In this document: piece after piece, positions 42,617-51,028 of the stretch
Layout of the letters: each line of letters starts with the position of its first letter
How positions within the stretch are numbered: position 1 is the first letter of the stretch
Assembly: GCA_963972525.1 (NCBI GenBank)
Contig: CAXAUZ010000016.1
Location: 1 to 64,000 of the forward strand
Direction: 5' to 3'
Length of the DNA stretch: 64,000 nucleotides
Origin: Salinilacustrithrix sp003476595
GTDB lineage: Bacteria; Actinomycetota; Acidimicrobiia; Acidimicrobiales; Salinilacustritrichaceae
Position numbers and translations under genes: made by a program
Notes under the pieces: generated by a model
Database searches by the model: none
Told to the model about the DNA's origin: nothing
The model's input: the letters and a program-made list of their open reading frames with translations, nothing else

Positions 42617-43288
42617 CTAGACGCCGTCCAGGATCGCCGCGGAGGACGACGCTCCGATGCGCGTGGCGCCGGCCTCGATCATGGCCAGCGCCGTCTCGGC
42701 ATCGCGGATGCCTCCCGATGCCTTGACGCCGACGTCCCAACCCACCGCAGCGCGCATGCGGCGGACGGCATCGACGGAGGCGCCACCCGTGGGGTGGAAG
42801 CCCGTGGAGGTCTTCACGTAGTCGGCGCCGGCGTCGACCGCCACGGCGCACACCCGGTCGAGCTGGGCGTCGTCGAGGGCGGCGGACTCCACGATGACCT
42901 TGAGCACCACCGGCGACGGCGCCGCCTCGCGCACGGCGCGGACGTGGGCCTCGACCTCGTCCCAGTCGCCGGCCACCACGGCGCCGAGGGGCACGACCAT
43001 GTCCAACTCGGACGCACCGTCGGCGACGGCAGCGGCCGCCTCGGCGGCCTTGATCTCGGCCCGGTGGGCGCCGGAGGGGAAGCCGATCACGGAGGCCAGC
43101 CCCACGGTGGAACCACGGAGGGCGGCGGCTGCGGTGGCCACCTGGTTCGGGGACACGCAGACCGCCCCCACACCGAGGTCGCGCGCCTCGGCGCAGAGGG
43201 CCTCGACGCGCTCGACCGTCGCCTCCGGGGCGAGGAGCGTGTGGTCGATCATGCGGGCGACGGCGGTGCGATCCACGGATGCCATCAT
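42617..43288 (-). CDS. deoC: Deoxyribose-phosphate aldolase
   Basis: Cleaves 2-deoxyribose-5-phosphate to glyceraldehyde-3-phosphate and acetaldehyde. It is 223 aa, class I aldolase. The Schiff-base Lys is in DYVKTSTGF at residue 159; Asp 97 (ELDMVV) and Lys 189 (VKASGG) complete the catalytic set. Two consecutive ATG codons (43288 and 43285) are both possible starts. The start codon is only 6 nt from that of divergent upp, so their promoters must lie inside each other's coding region. Confidence 0.94.
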   Translation of the reverse strand: MMASVDRTAVARMIDHTLLAPEATVERVEALCAEARDLGVGAVCVSPNQVATAAAALRGSTVGLASVIGFPSGAHRAEIKAAEAAAAVADGASELDMVVPLGAVVAGDWDEVEAHVRAVREAAPSPVVLKVIVESAALDDAQLDRVCAVAVDAGADYVKTSTGFHPTGGASVDAVRRMRAAVGWDVGVKASGGIRDAETALAMIEAGATRIGASSSAAILDGV

Positions 43289-43294
43289 GCCCAC

Positions 43295-43918
43295 ATGGAC
43301 ACGCTCGTCGTCGACCACCCCCTCGCCGCCCAGCTCCTGACCCGGATGCGCGACGAGCGCACCGACCGGGCCGTGTTCCGCCACGCCGCCGACGAGCTGG
43401 CCCTGATGCTGGTCTACGAAGCCACCCGCGCCCTCGCCACCGAGCCGGTGGCGATCCGCACCCCGCTCACCGAGACCACCGGCGTGCGCGTCACCCGGCC
43501 CCCGATGGTCGTGCCGGTGCTGCGCGCCGGCCTCGGCATGCTCGGCCCGGTCCTGCGCCTGCTGCCGGGCAGCGACACCGGCTTCATCGGCGTGGCCCGC
43601 GACGAGTCGACCCACGAGCCGGTGCCCTACATGAACTCGGTGCCCGACGACCTCGACGGGCGCGACGTGCTCGTCCTGGACCCCATGCTGGCCACGGGCG
43701 GGTCGATGGTCTTCGCGTGCGAGCAGCTGGCCGCCCGCAACCCGGGCACCGTCACCGCGGTGTGCATCCTCGCCGCACCCGAGGGCGTGGACCGGCTGCA
43801 CGGCACCGGGCTCGTCGATCGCCTCGTCACGGCTTCGGTGGACGAGCGGCTGAACGAGGACGCCTTCATCGTCCCCGGCCTCGGCGACGCCGGCGATCGG
43901 CTGTTCGGCACGGCGTGA
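43295..43918 (+). CDS. upp: Uracil phosphoribosyltransferase
   Basis: Makes UMP from uracil and PRPP. It is 207 aa, normal. The conserved VPVLRAGLGMLGPVLRLLPGSDTGFIGVARDE is near 70-100, the PRPP loop VLDPMLATGGS near 130, and GLGDAGDRLFGT at the C-terminus. CATCAT 6 nt before the ATG is a weak -10 candidate (it lies over the deoC start codons). It reclaims uracil released by DeoA. Confidence 0.95.
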   Translation: MDTLVVDHPLAAQLLTRMRDERTDRAVFRHAADELALMLVYEATRALATEPVAIRTPLTETTGVRVTRPPMVVPVLRAGLGMLGPVLRLLPGSDTGFIGVARDESTHEPVPYMNSVPDDLDGRDVLVLDPMLATGGSMVFACEQLAARNPGTVTAVCILAAPEGVDRLHGTGLVDRLVTASVDERLNEDAFIVPGLGDAGDRLFGTA

Positions 43919-43982
43919 GGTACGACTCGGGCGACGACGGGGTAAGGGTCCGCACCCACCCCCACCGTCGAAGGAGAGACCC

Positions 43983-44414
43983 ATGGACGCCATCACGCTG
44001 CTGACCACCGACCACGACGAGGTGCGCGACCTCTTCGAGCAGTTCCGCACGGCCGAGGAGGCCGAGGACAAGGCCCGCATGAAGGAGCTGCAGAAGGAGA
44101 TCTTCTCCGAGCTCGAGACCCACACCCGGATCGAGGAGGACATCTTCTACCCGGCGGTCCGGGACACCGACGAGGAGGAGCTGGCCGAGACCGTCGACGA
44201 GGGCGTCCAGGAGCACCACGTCGTCAAGGTCCTCATGCGTGAGATCGAGGACGTCTCCGGCGACGACACCTTCATCGCCAAGATGAAGGTCCTGATGGAG
44301 AACGTCGAGCACCACGCCGAGGAGGAGGAGACCGACATGTTCCCCGACCTCCGGAAGCGGATGAGCCAGGAGCGCCTCGACGAGCTCGGCGCCGAGATGG
44401 CGGCGGCCAAGTAG
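43983..44414 (+). CDS. Hemerythrin HHE-domain protein
   Basis: A 143-aa four-helix protein predicted to bind a di-iron centre. Candidate ligands are His 11 (TDHDEV), His 47 and Glu 51 (THTRIEED), His 78/79 (EHHVV), His 110/111 and Glu 115 (EHHAEEEE). The family senses or carries oxygen, or handles oxidative/nitrosative stress; the exact role is unknown. A good ribosome site, AAGGAG, is 7 nt before ATG 43983. Confidence 0.88.
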   Translation: MDAITLLTTDHDEVRDLFEQFRTAEEAEDKARMKELQKEIFSELETHTRIEEDIFYPAVRDTDEEELAETVDEGVQEHHVVKVLMREIEDVSGDDTFIAKMKVLMENVEHHAEEEETDMFPDLRKRMSQERLDELGAEMAAAK

Positions 44415-44432
44415 CTCCCGGGCGCTGCGGGG

Positions 44433-44789
44433 TCAGGCGGCCCCGTAGCGCTCGACCAGGCGAGGGATCCGCTGCTCGAACTCGAGCTTGTCGAAGCACG
44501 CCGTGGCGCCACGCGCCCGGCTGCGGTTGAAGCTCTCGGCCGCCGCGTACGCGGTGACCACGAGCACCCGGGTCGACGGGCACCGCCGCTTCAGCTCCGG
44601 CAGGGCCGACAGCCCGTCCCGGTTCGGCATGAACAGGTCGAGCACGATCAGGTCCGGGCACACGTCTGCGACCTGGGCGATGCAGTCGTCTCCGTCCACC
44701 GCCTCGGTCACGTCGACGCCGCGAGCCTCGAACGCCATCCGGAACAGCAGCCGGATGTCGGCCTCGTCGTCGCAGATGAGCACCCGCAC
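44433..44789 (-). CDS. Single-domain response regulator (REC only)
   Basis: A 118-aa receiver domain with no output domain. Acidic pair D7/D8, phosphoacceptor Asp 51 (VLDLFMP), switch Thr 79 and Lys 101 (FDKLEF) are all present, so it should be phosphorylatable. No histidine kinase is adjacent; the partner and output are unknown. GTG 44789 has a -10-like TACCGT 6 nt upstream, suggesting a leaderless mRNA. Confidence 0.88.
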   Translation of the reverse strand: MRVLICDDEADIRLLFRMAFEARGVDVTEAVDGDDCIAQVADVCPDLIVLDLFMPNRDGLSALPELKRRCPSTRVLVVTAYAAAESFNRSRARGATACFDKLEFEQRIPRLVERYGAA

Positions 44790-44795
44790 GCCGTC

Positions 44796-44801
44796 ACGGT
44801 A
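44796..44801 (-). promoter_or_regulatory. Predicted -10 box, leaderless response regulator
   Basis: TACCGT on the minus strand, 6 nt before GTG 44789. The same hexamer and spacing precede pepN (48422-48427). Confidence 0.45.
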
Positions 44802-44845
44802 CGACCGACGCGTCGTCCGACGTCGAACCGTGCTCGAGGTTCGTG

Positions 44846-44887
44846 TCAGACCAGCTGGGTCAGGCCAGCCGGGTCAGGCCAGCTGGG
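44846..44887. repeat. Three tandem 14-bp copies of the phosphohexomutase gene end
   Basis: Units at 44846-44859, 44860-44873 and 44874-44887, each close to TCAGGCCAGCTGGG (two single-base differences). On the minus strand each unit ends in TGA, so the real stop of the phosphohexomutase gene is followed by two more copies of its last codons and stop. Confidence 0.8.
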
Positions 44888-46547
44888 CTTCGAGGTCGGC
44901 GAGGACCGCGTCGATGCGCTCGTCGGCGATGTCGGTCTCGGCTCCGACGTCGTCGACGGCCTCGACGAGGCGCACCACCTCGACGTACAGCTTGAGCTTG
45001 GGCTCGGTGCCGGACGGGCGGACGACGACCCGCATGCCGTCGCCGCGCAGGACCACGCCGTCGGTGGGCGGCAGGCGCTGGCCCAGGGCCAGGTCCTCGA
45101 CCCCCACGATCTCGAAGCCGCCGAGCGCCGCAGGCGGCTCCGTCCGGATCCGGTCGACCGCCGCAGCCATCCGAGGCGCACCGTCGAGGCCCTCGAACCG
45201 CAGGGAACGCTGGCGGGTGCGGTGCAGGCCCAGGTCGACGGCCAGCTCGGCGAGGCGCTGCGCCACCGACGAGCGCTCGGCGAGCAGCCCGGCCACCGCC
45301 TCGACGGCGACGACGGCGGCGCCGATGCCGTCCTTGTCCCGCACCAGCGACCCGACCGAGTAGCCGAGCGCCTCCTCGTAGCCGAGCACCGGGCGGAGAT
45401 CGGGGCGGGCCATGGCGGCGCGGGCCAGCCACTTGAACCCGGTGAGCGTCTCGACGGACTCGACGTCGTGGTGGGCGGCCAGCGCGGCGAGGGCCGACGA
45501 CGACACGACGGTGGTGACCAGCAGGCGGTCGGTGCCCTCGGAGTGGCGCAGCAGGTGGTCGGCCAGCAGCAAGCCGATCTCGTCGCCGGTCAGGACCCGC
45601 CAGGTGGTGGACCCGCCGCGCGGACCGGGCACCGCGAGGGCGAGGCGGTCGGCGTCCGGGTCGTTGGCGATGGCGAGGTCGGCGCCGTGCTCCTCGGCCG
45701 ACGCGAGGAGCAGGTCCATGGCCCCGGGCTCCTCCGGGTTGGGGAACGCCACCGTCGGGAAGTCGGGGTCGGGCTGGGCCTGCGCCTCGACCACCGTCGG
45801 CGGCGCGAAGCCGGCGCGGGTGAAGGCCGCCTGTAGGACCTCGAGGCCGACCCCGTGCATGGGCGTGTAGACCACCCGCAGCTCGACCGGCGCGTCTGAG
45901 GTCCGCAGTCCCGCGACCCCCTCCACGTAGGCGTCCACGACGTCGTCGCCGAGCTCGGCGATGCGCGGGTCGTCGAGGGGCGCCAGGGGCAGATCGGTCA
46001 CCCGCTCGATCGCTGCCATGTGGGCCGCGATCTCCCGATCCCACGGCGCGACGATCTGGGCGCCGTCGCCGGCGTAGACCTTGTAGCCGTTGTCGGCAGG
46101 CGGGTTGTGGCTGGCCGTGACCATCACGCCCGCGGCCCCGCCCAGGTGGCGGACGGCGAAGGCGAGCAGCGGCGTCGGCAGGGGGCGATCGGCGAGGACG
46201 ACGTGGCGGCCGGCGCCGGCGACGACCGCAGCGGTGTCCCGGGCGAAGTCGGCCGAGCCGTGGCGTGCATCCCGGGCCACGACGACGGGCCCCTCCCACC
46301 CCTGGTCGTCGAGCCACCGGCACAGCCCGGCCGCGGCACGGCGCACGACGGCACGGTTCATCCGACCCGGTCCCGGCCCGAGCGGCCCGCGCAGGCCGGC
46401 GGTGCCGAAGGCGAGCGGTGCGGCGAACGCGGCCTCGAGCGCGGCCTCGTCGTCGGCGGCCACCATGGCGTCGAGCGCCGCGACCGTGGCGGGGTCGGGG
46501 TCGTCGGCGCGCCAGGCTTCGACCGCGGCGCGCAGCTCGGCGTCCAT
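44874..46547 (-). CDS. Phosphohexomutase (phosphomannomutase/phosphoglucomutase family; possibly phosphopentomutase)
   Basis: A 557-aa alpha-D-phosphohexomutase. The phosphoserine loop VTASHNPP has Ser 146, the metal loop is IANDPDADRLAL near 295, the sugar loop GYEEALGYS near 395, and the phosphate-binding end VVVRPSGTEPKLKLYVEV near 515. Length and GTAGLRG near 48 match the PGM2/YhxB subgroup, some of which act on ribose- and deoxyribose-1-phosphate. Its place 5 nt from punA makes phosphopentomutase an attractive inference, unproven. Confidence 0.9.
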   Translation of the reverse strand: MDAELRAAVEAWRADDPDPATVAALDAMVAADDEAALEAAFAAPLAFGTAGLRGPLGPGPGRMNRAVVRRAAAGLCRWLDDQGWEGPVVVARDARHGSADFARDTAAVVAGAGRHVVLADRPLPTPLLAFAVRHLGGAAGVMVTASHNPPADNGYKVYAGDGAQIVAPWDREIAAHMAAIERVTDLPLAPLDDPRIAELGDDVVDAYVEGVAGLRTSDAPVELRVVYTPMHGVGLEVLQAAFTRAGFAPPTVVEAQAQPDPDFPTVAFPNPEEPGAMDLLLASAEEHGADLAIANDPDADRLALAVPGPRGGSTTWRVLTGDEIGLLLADHLLRHSEGTDRLLVTTVVSSSALAALAAHHDVESVETLTGFKWLARAAMARPDLRPVLGYEEALGYSVGSLVRDKDGIGAAVVAVEAVAGLLAERSSVAQRLAELAVDLGLHRTRQRSLRFEGLDGAPRMAAAVDRIRTEPPAALGGFEIVGVEDLALGQRLPPTDGVVLRGDGMRVVVRPSGTEPKLKLYVEVVRLVEAVDDVGAETDIADERIDAVLADLEAQLA

Positions 46548-46552
46548 CCGGC

Positions 46553-47386
46553 CTACAGCCGCCGGACCAGCCGGGCGAGCAGGGAGCCCATGGCATCGGC
46601 CGAGGTCACGGCCACCGACAGGACGTCCTCATGGTCGAGGGAGTCGCCCAGGCCGGCGGCCAGGTTGGTGACCAGCGACATCGCCAGCACCTCAGCGCCC
46701 ATGTGGTGGGCGGCGACGGCTTCGTGCACCGTGGACATGCCGACCAGATCCGCGCCCAGCGTCTGGAGCATGCGGATCTCGGCGGGCGTCTCGTACTGGG
46801 GGCCGTTCATGCCGGCGTAGACGCCCTCGACCAGGCTCGGTTCGAGCTCCCGGGCCATGGCCCGCAGGCGGGCCGAGTACAGGTCGGTCATGTCCGGGAA
46901 GCGGGGCCCGATGGCCGCGTCCGGGGTCGGGCCGGTCAGGGGGGACCGACCGGTGAGGTTGAGGTGGTCGGCGATGAGCACCGGTTGCCCGATGGACATG
47001 CCCTCGCCGAGGCCACCCGCCGCGTTGGTGAGCACGACCGTGCTGCAGCCGGCGAGCACGGCGGTGCGCACGCCGTGCACGACGTCGGCGAGGCCGTGGC
47101 CCTCGTAGGCGTGGACGCGGCCCAGCGCGACGAGCACGCGGCGACCGTCGACGTCGATCGAGCGGAGCTCGCCCCCGTGGCCCTCCACGGTCGGGGCGTG
47201 GAAGCCCGGGAGGTCCGCCGCCGGGAACGCGCAGGAGGCCTCGCCCAGCTGCTCGGCGGCGATGCGCCAGCCCGAGCCGAGCACGACCACCACGTCGTGG
47301 CGCTCGACGCCGGTCCGCTCGGCGAGGGCCGCGGCCGCCCCGGCGGCCCGCTCGTAGGCGTCGGGCGGGGTGCCGGTGCCGCTCAT
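46553..47386 (-). CDS. punA: Purine nucleoside phosphorylase
   Basis: Phosphorolysis of inosine and guanosine (and deoxy forms) to base and pentose-1-phosphate. It is 277 aa, the trimeric family II. Motifs: VVVLGSGW near 36, GRVHAYEGHG near 88, LTNAAGGL near 115, GPQYETPAEIRMLQTLGADLVGMSTVHEAVAA near 195-227, and a late TNLAAG with the substrate Asn. ATG 47386 overlaps the adenosine-kinase stop (ATGA). Its products feed the next-door mutase and then DeoC. Confidence 0.94.
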   Translation of the reverse strand: MSGTGTPPDAYERAAGAAAALAERTGVERHDVVVVLGSGWRIAAEQLGEASCAFPAADLPGFHAPTVEGHGGELRSIDVDGRRVLVALGRVHAYEGHGLADVVHGVRTAVLAGCSTVVLTNAAGGLGEGMSIGQPVLIADHLNLTGRSPLTGPTPDAAIGPRFPDMTDLYSARLRAMARELEPSLVEGVYAGMNGPQYETPAEIRMLQTLGADLVGMSTVHEAVAAHHMGAEVLAMSLVTNLAAGLGDSLDHEDVLSVAVTSADAMGSLLARLVRRL

Positions 47387-48396
47387 GCCAGCTGGGCCAG
47401 CGACTGGCCGGGTCGGGCGCCGGTGTGGCCGATGACGGCCGAGGCGGCGATGGAGCCGAGGCGGCCGCACTCGGCCAGCGGCAGGCCCTTGGCCATCCCG
47501 TGGAGCACGCCGGCGGCGTACAGGTCGCCGGCGCCGGTGGTGTCGACGACCTCGACCGGGTGGGGCGGCACCTCGACGATGCCCTCGGACGTCACGATGA
47601 GCGAACCCTCCGGGCCGAGCGTGACGCACGTGGTCTCGACCTCGTCGCGGGCACGGTCGACGGCGTGGTCGAGGTGGATCCCGTAGAGGGCACGCAGCTC
47701 GGCGTCGTTGGCGAAGAGCACGTCGACCTGGTCGGCGACGAGGGGCCGCCACTCGTCGATGTGGCGCTCCACGCAGAACGTGTCGGACAGGGTGAGTGCG
47801 ACCTTGCGACCGGCGCCGTGGGCGATCTCGGAGGCGGTCCGGTAGGCGGCCTTGGCCTCGGGTCGGTCGAACAGGTAGCCCTCGAGGAAGGTGTACCGCG
47901 ACAGCTCGATGAGCTCGGCGTCCACGTCGCCGGGGCTGAAGTAGGCGGAGGCGCCGAGGTAGGTGTTGAGGGTCCGCTCGGCGTCCGGGGTGACGATGAT
48001 CAGGCACCGACCGGTGGGCGGGCCGTCGGTGGCCGGCGGCGAGCGGAACACCACGCCGTTGGCCCGCATGTCGTGGGCGAACACCACGCCGAGCTGATCG
48101 TCGTGGACCTTGCCCAGGTAGGCGGCCCGGCCGCCGAAGGAGGCGACCCCGGCGATGGTGTTGGCGGCCGATCCGCCGGACACCTCGATGCCCGGGCCCA
48201 TCGCCTCGTACAGCTGCGTGGCCCGGTCCGGCTCGATGAGGGTCATGGCCCCCTTCACCAGATCGTGGGTCGCGACGAAGTCGTCGGCCTCGTGGCTGAG
48301 CACGTCCACGAGCGCGTTGCCGATGCCGACCACGTCGAGGGCGGTGCCGTCGTCGCGGACGTCGCGGAGGATCTGCTCGGATGCAGGGGGCGTCAC
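47383..48396 (-). CDS. Adenosine kinase-like PfkB family sugar kinase
   Basis: A 337-aa ribokinase-fold kinase. The N-terminal LDVVGIGNALVDVLS, GGSAANTIAGVASFGGRAAYLGKVHDD (about 72-98), and the C-terminal catalytic DTTGAGDLYAAGVLHG (about 290-305, Asp base) are present. Sequence and its place before punA suggest adenosine (or other nucleoside) kinase. Related enzymes take ribose or fructose-6-phosphate. GTG 48396 is selected; TACCGT lies 8 nt upstream. First gene of the kinase-punA-mutase operon. Confidence 0.86.
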   Translation of the reverse strand: MTPPASEQILRDVRDDGTALDVVGIGNALVDVLSHEADDFVATHDLVKGAMTLIEPDRATQLYEAMGPGIEVSGGSAANTIAGVASFGGRAAYLGKVHDDQLGVVFAHDMRANGVVFRSPPATDGPPTGRCLIIVTPDAERTLNTYLGASAYFSPGDVDAELIELSRYTFLEGYLFDRPEAKAAYRTASEIAHGAGRKVALTLSDTFCVERHIDEWRPLVADQVDVLFANDAELRALYGIHLDHAVDRARDEVETTCVTLGPEGSLIVTSEGIVEVPPHPVEVVDTTGAGDLYAAGVLHGMAKGLPLAECGRLGSIAASAVIGHTGARPGQSLAQLA

Positions 48397-48421
48397 GCTC
48401 GGCGACGGTACACGCGGCCGG

Positions 48422-48427
48422 TACCGT
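48422..48427 (+). promoter_or_regulatory. Predicted -10 box of pepN, leaderless
   Basis: TACCGT with 6 nt to GTG 48434; no Shine-Dalgarno site. Divergent from the adenosine-kinase gene, with 37 nt between the start codons. Confidence 0.5.
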
Positions 48428-48433
48428 TGCCCG

Positions 48434-51028
48434 GTGCCCTCCGACGACGCCACCGCATCGACCGCGGCCTCCGGGGACCAGGCCGGTCGCCTCCCCACCT
48501 CGATCCGGCCCGAGCGCTACGACCTGCGGCTCGCACCGGACCTCGCCACCAGCACCTTCCGGGGCGCGGCCAGCGTCAACCTCGACGTCGTCTCCCCCGC
48601 CGCCGAGCTGGTCTGCAACGCCGCCGAGCTGGACGTCAGCGAGGCGTGGGTCGACCTCGACGGGCGACGCATCGACGGTGAGATCCACCTCGACGCCGAC
48701 CTCGAGCAGCTGCGCGTCGCGCTGCCCGAGACCCTGCCCAGCGGGACGGCGACGCTGCACCTCACCTTCTCCGGCGTGCTCAACGACCGCCTCCGCGGCT
48801 TCTACCGGTCGACCTACACCGCCGACGACGGCGGCGACCGCGCCATCGCCGTCACCCAGTTCGAACCCACCGACGCCCGCCGGGCCTTCCCGTGCTGGGA
48901 CGAGCCGGAGTTCAAGGCCGTCTTCGGCGTCACCCTCGACGTGGCCGAGGACCTCCTGGCCATCTCGAACGGCCCCGAGCTGGCCCGGGAGGACCTCGGC
49001 GAGGGCCGGGTGCGCATCCGCTTCGCCGACACCATGCCGATGTCGACCTACCTGGTCGCGTTCGTCGTCGGACCGATGGAGACCACCGGCCCCGTCGACG
49101 TCGACGGGGTGCCGCTGCGCATCGTGCACCGCCCCGGGCAGGGCGAGCTGGCCGAGTTCGCGCTGGAGGTCGGGGCCTACGCCCTGCGCTTCTTCGCCGA
49201 CTACTACGGCATCGCCTACCCGGGCGACAAGGTCGACATGGTGGCCGTGCCCGACTTCGCGTTCGGCGCCATGGAGAACCTGGGCTGCGTCGTCTACCGG
49301 GAGACCCTCCTGCTCGTCGACCCCGAGTCCGCCACCCAGGCCGAGCTCCTCGCCGTCGTCGACGTGATCGCCCACGAGCTCGCCCACATGTGGTTCGGCG
49401 ACCTGGTGACGATGCGCTGGTGGAACGGCATCTGGCTGAACGAGGCCTTCGCCACGTTCATGGAGGCCAAGTGCGCAGCGGCGTTCCGCCCGGCGTGGGA
49501 GCGGTGGATGCACTTCGGCCGCGAGCGGTCCGGCGCGTTCGACGTCGACGCGCTGGCCACCACCCGCCCGATCGAGTACCCGGTGCGCACGCCCGCCGAC
49601 GCCGAGGGCATGTTCGACACGCTCACGTACCAGAAGGGCTCGGCCGTCGTCCGCATGCTCGAGCAGTACCTGGGCGAGGACGCCTTCCGGGACGGCATCC
49701 GCCGCTACCTGCAGACCCACCAGTTCGGCAACACCGAGACCGGCGACCTGTGGGACGCCCTCGAAGCCGTCACGGGCGAGCCGGTTCGGGCGATCATGGA
49801 CAGCTGGATCTTCCAGGGTGGCTTCCCGCTCGTCACCGCGAGCCTCGACGCTGACCGCCTCGTCCTGGCCCAGCAGCCGTTCCGCTACACGGAGCCGGCC
49901 GAGGTGGGCGACGGCGAGGATCCCCGGTGGCACGTGCCGGTGGTCGTGCGCAGCGCAGGTGGCACCGAGCGCATCGTGCTCGACGGCGCTCGGGCCTCGT
50001 TGGCCCTCCCGGCCACGCCCACCGCCACCGCGCCGGTCGTCGTCAACGCCGGCGGCCACGCCTTCTACCGGGTCTCCTACGGCCCCGAGCTCCAGTCCGC
50101 CCTCCTCGACGGCCTCGGCGACCTCGCGCCGCTGGAGCGCTACGCGGTCCTCGACGATGCGTACGGCCTCACCCTCCGCGGCGACCGGCGAGCGGGCGAC
50201 CTCGCCGCCACCGTGCAACGCATCGCCGACGTCGGCGAGACCGATCTCTCCGTGTGGCAGCTCGCCGCGTCGAGCATCGAGGCGATCGACCGGGCGGCAT
50301 CCGAGGACGAGCGGCCGGCCGTCTCGGCGTGGGTCCGGCGCCTCCTGGCCCCGCTCGCCGCCGAGCTCGGCGACGAGGTCGACCCCACCGACGACGATCG
50401 CACCCGGGCCCTCCGCGGGCTCGTCCTCGGGTTGCGAGGCGTGCACGGCGACCCCGCCGCCGTGGCCCGGGCGATCGCGGTGTTCGAGCAGCAGCTGCAC
50501 CGGCCGACCGAGGTCGACGCCGAGCTCGGCTCCGGTGCCCTGAAGGCGGCCGCGGTCACCGCGGACGCGGCCCGGTTCGACGCCATGCTCGACCGCTTCC
50601 GGCACGGGACCACGCCCCAGGAGCAGGTCCGCTACCTCTACGCAGCCGCCACCGTGGCCGACGGCGACCTGTTCTCGCGGTACCTCGCGCTGCTCGAGAC
50701 CGACGAGGTCCGCAGCCAGAACCTGGCCTTCGCCTACCGGGCGGCGCTGCGCAACCCGGCCCACGACCAGCGCGCCTGGACGGCGGTGCGGGACGGCTGG
50801 GAGCGCATCCGGGCCCGGCTGCCGTTCAACGCCAACCACCGCCTGGTCGAAGGCATCACCAGCATCACCGACCCCGTGCTGGCCGACGAGGTCGAGCAGT
50901 TCCTCGCCGACCACCCGGTGCCCGAGGCCACCACGCTGATCGCCCAGCACGTCGAGCGGATGCGGGTGCAGGTCGCGGTGCACCAGCGCGAGGCGGGCCA
51001 GGTCGCGTCGTCGCTGCCCGGCGGATGA
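48434..51028 (+). CDS. pepN: Aminopeptidase N (M1 family)
   Basis: An 864-aa zinc metallopeptidase that removes N-terminal residues from peptides. The substrate-anchoring GAMEN is near 278, the zinc motif HELAHMWFGDLVT near 314 with the downstream Glu in NEAFATF, and the proton-donor Tyr in DTLTYQKGS near 395. An ERAP1-like C-terminal helical domain spans about 560-864. There is no signal peptide, so it is cytosolic. The stop overlaps the metallophosphoesterase start by ATGA. Confidence 0.95.
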   Translation: MPSDDATASTAASGDQAGRLPTSIRPERYDLRLAPDLATSTFRGAASVNLDVVSPAAELVCNAAELDVSEAWVDLDGRRIDGEIHLDADLEQLRVALPETLPSGTATLHLTFSGVLNDRLRGFYRSTYTADDGGDRAIAVTQFEPTDARRAFPCWDEPEFKAVFGVTLDVAEDLLAISNGPELAREDLGEGRVRIRFADTMPMSTYLVAFVVGPMETTGPVDVDGVPLRIVHRPGQGELAEFALEVGAYALRFFADYYGIAYPGDKVDMVAVPDFAFGAMENLGCVVYRETLLLVDPESATQAELLAVVDVIAHELAHMWFGDLVTMRWWNGIWLNEAFATFMEAKCAAAFRPAWERWMHFGRERSGAFDVDALATTRPIEYPVRTPADAEGMFDTLTYQKGSAVVRMLEQYLGEDAFRDGIRRYLQTHQFGNTETGDLWDALEAVTGEPVRAIMDSWIFQGGFPLVTASLDADRLVLAQQPFRYTEPAEVGDGEDPRWHVPVVVRSAGGTERIVLDGARASLALPATPTATAPVVVNAGGHAFYRVSYGPELQSALLDGLGDLAPLERYAVLDDAYGLTLRGDRRAGDLAATVQRIADVGETDLSVWQLAASSIEAIDRAASEDERPAVSAWVRRLLAPLAAELGDEVDPTDDDRTRALRGLVLGLRGVHGDPAAVARAIAVFEQQLHRPTEVDAELGSGALKAAAVTADAARFDAMLDRFRHGTTPQEQVRYLYAAATVADGDLFSRYLALLETDEVRSQNLAFAYRAALRNPAHDQRAWTAVRDGWERIRARLPFNANHRLVEGITSITDPVLADEVEQFLADHPVPEATTLIAQHVERMRVQVAVHQREAGQVASSLPGG

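Noticed and set aside
46553..50983. A minus-strand open frame of more than 1400 codons running across pepN and beyond
   Set aside because: Only its last about 277 codons (punA) are real. The rest is antisense to pepN and has the His/Val/Gly/Glu-rich composition that GC-rich codon bias gives the opposite strand.
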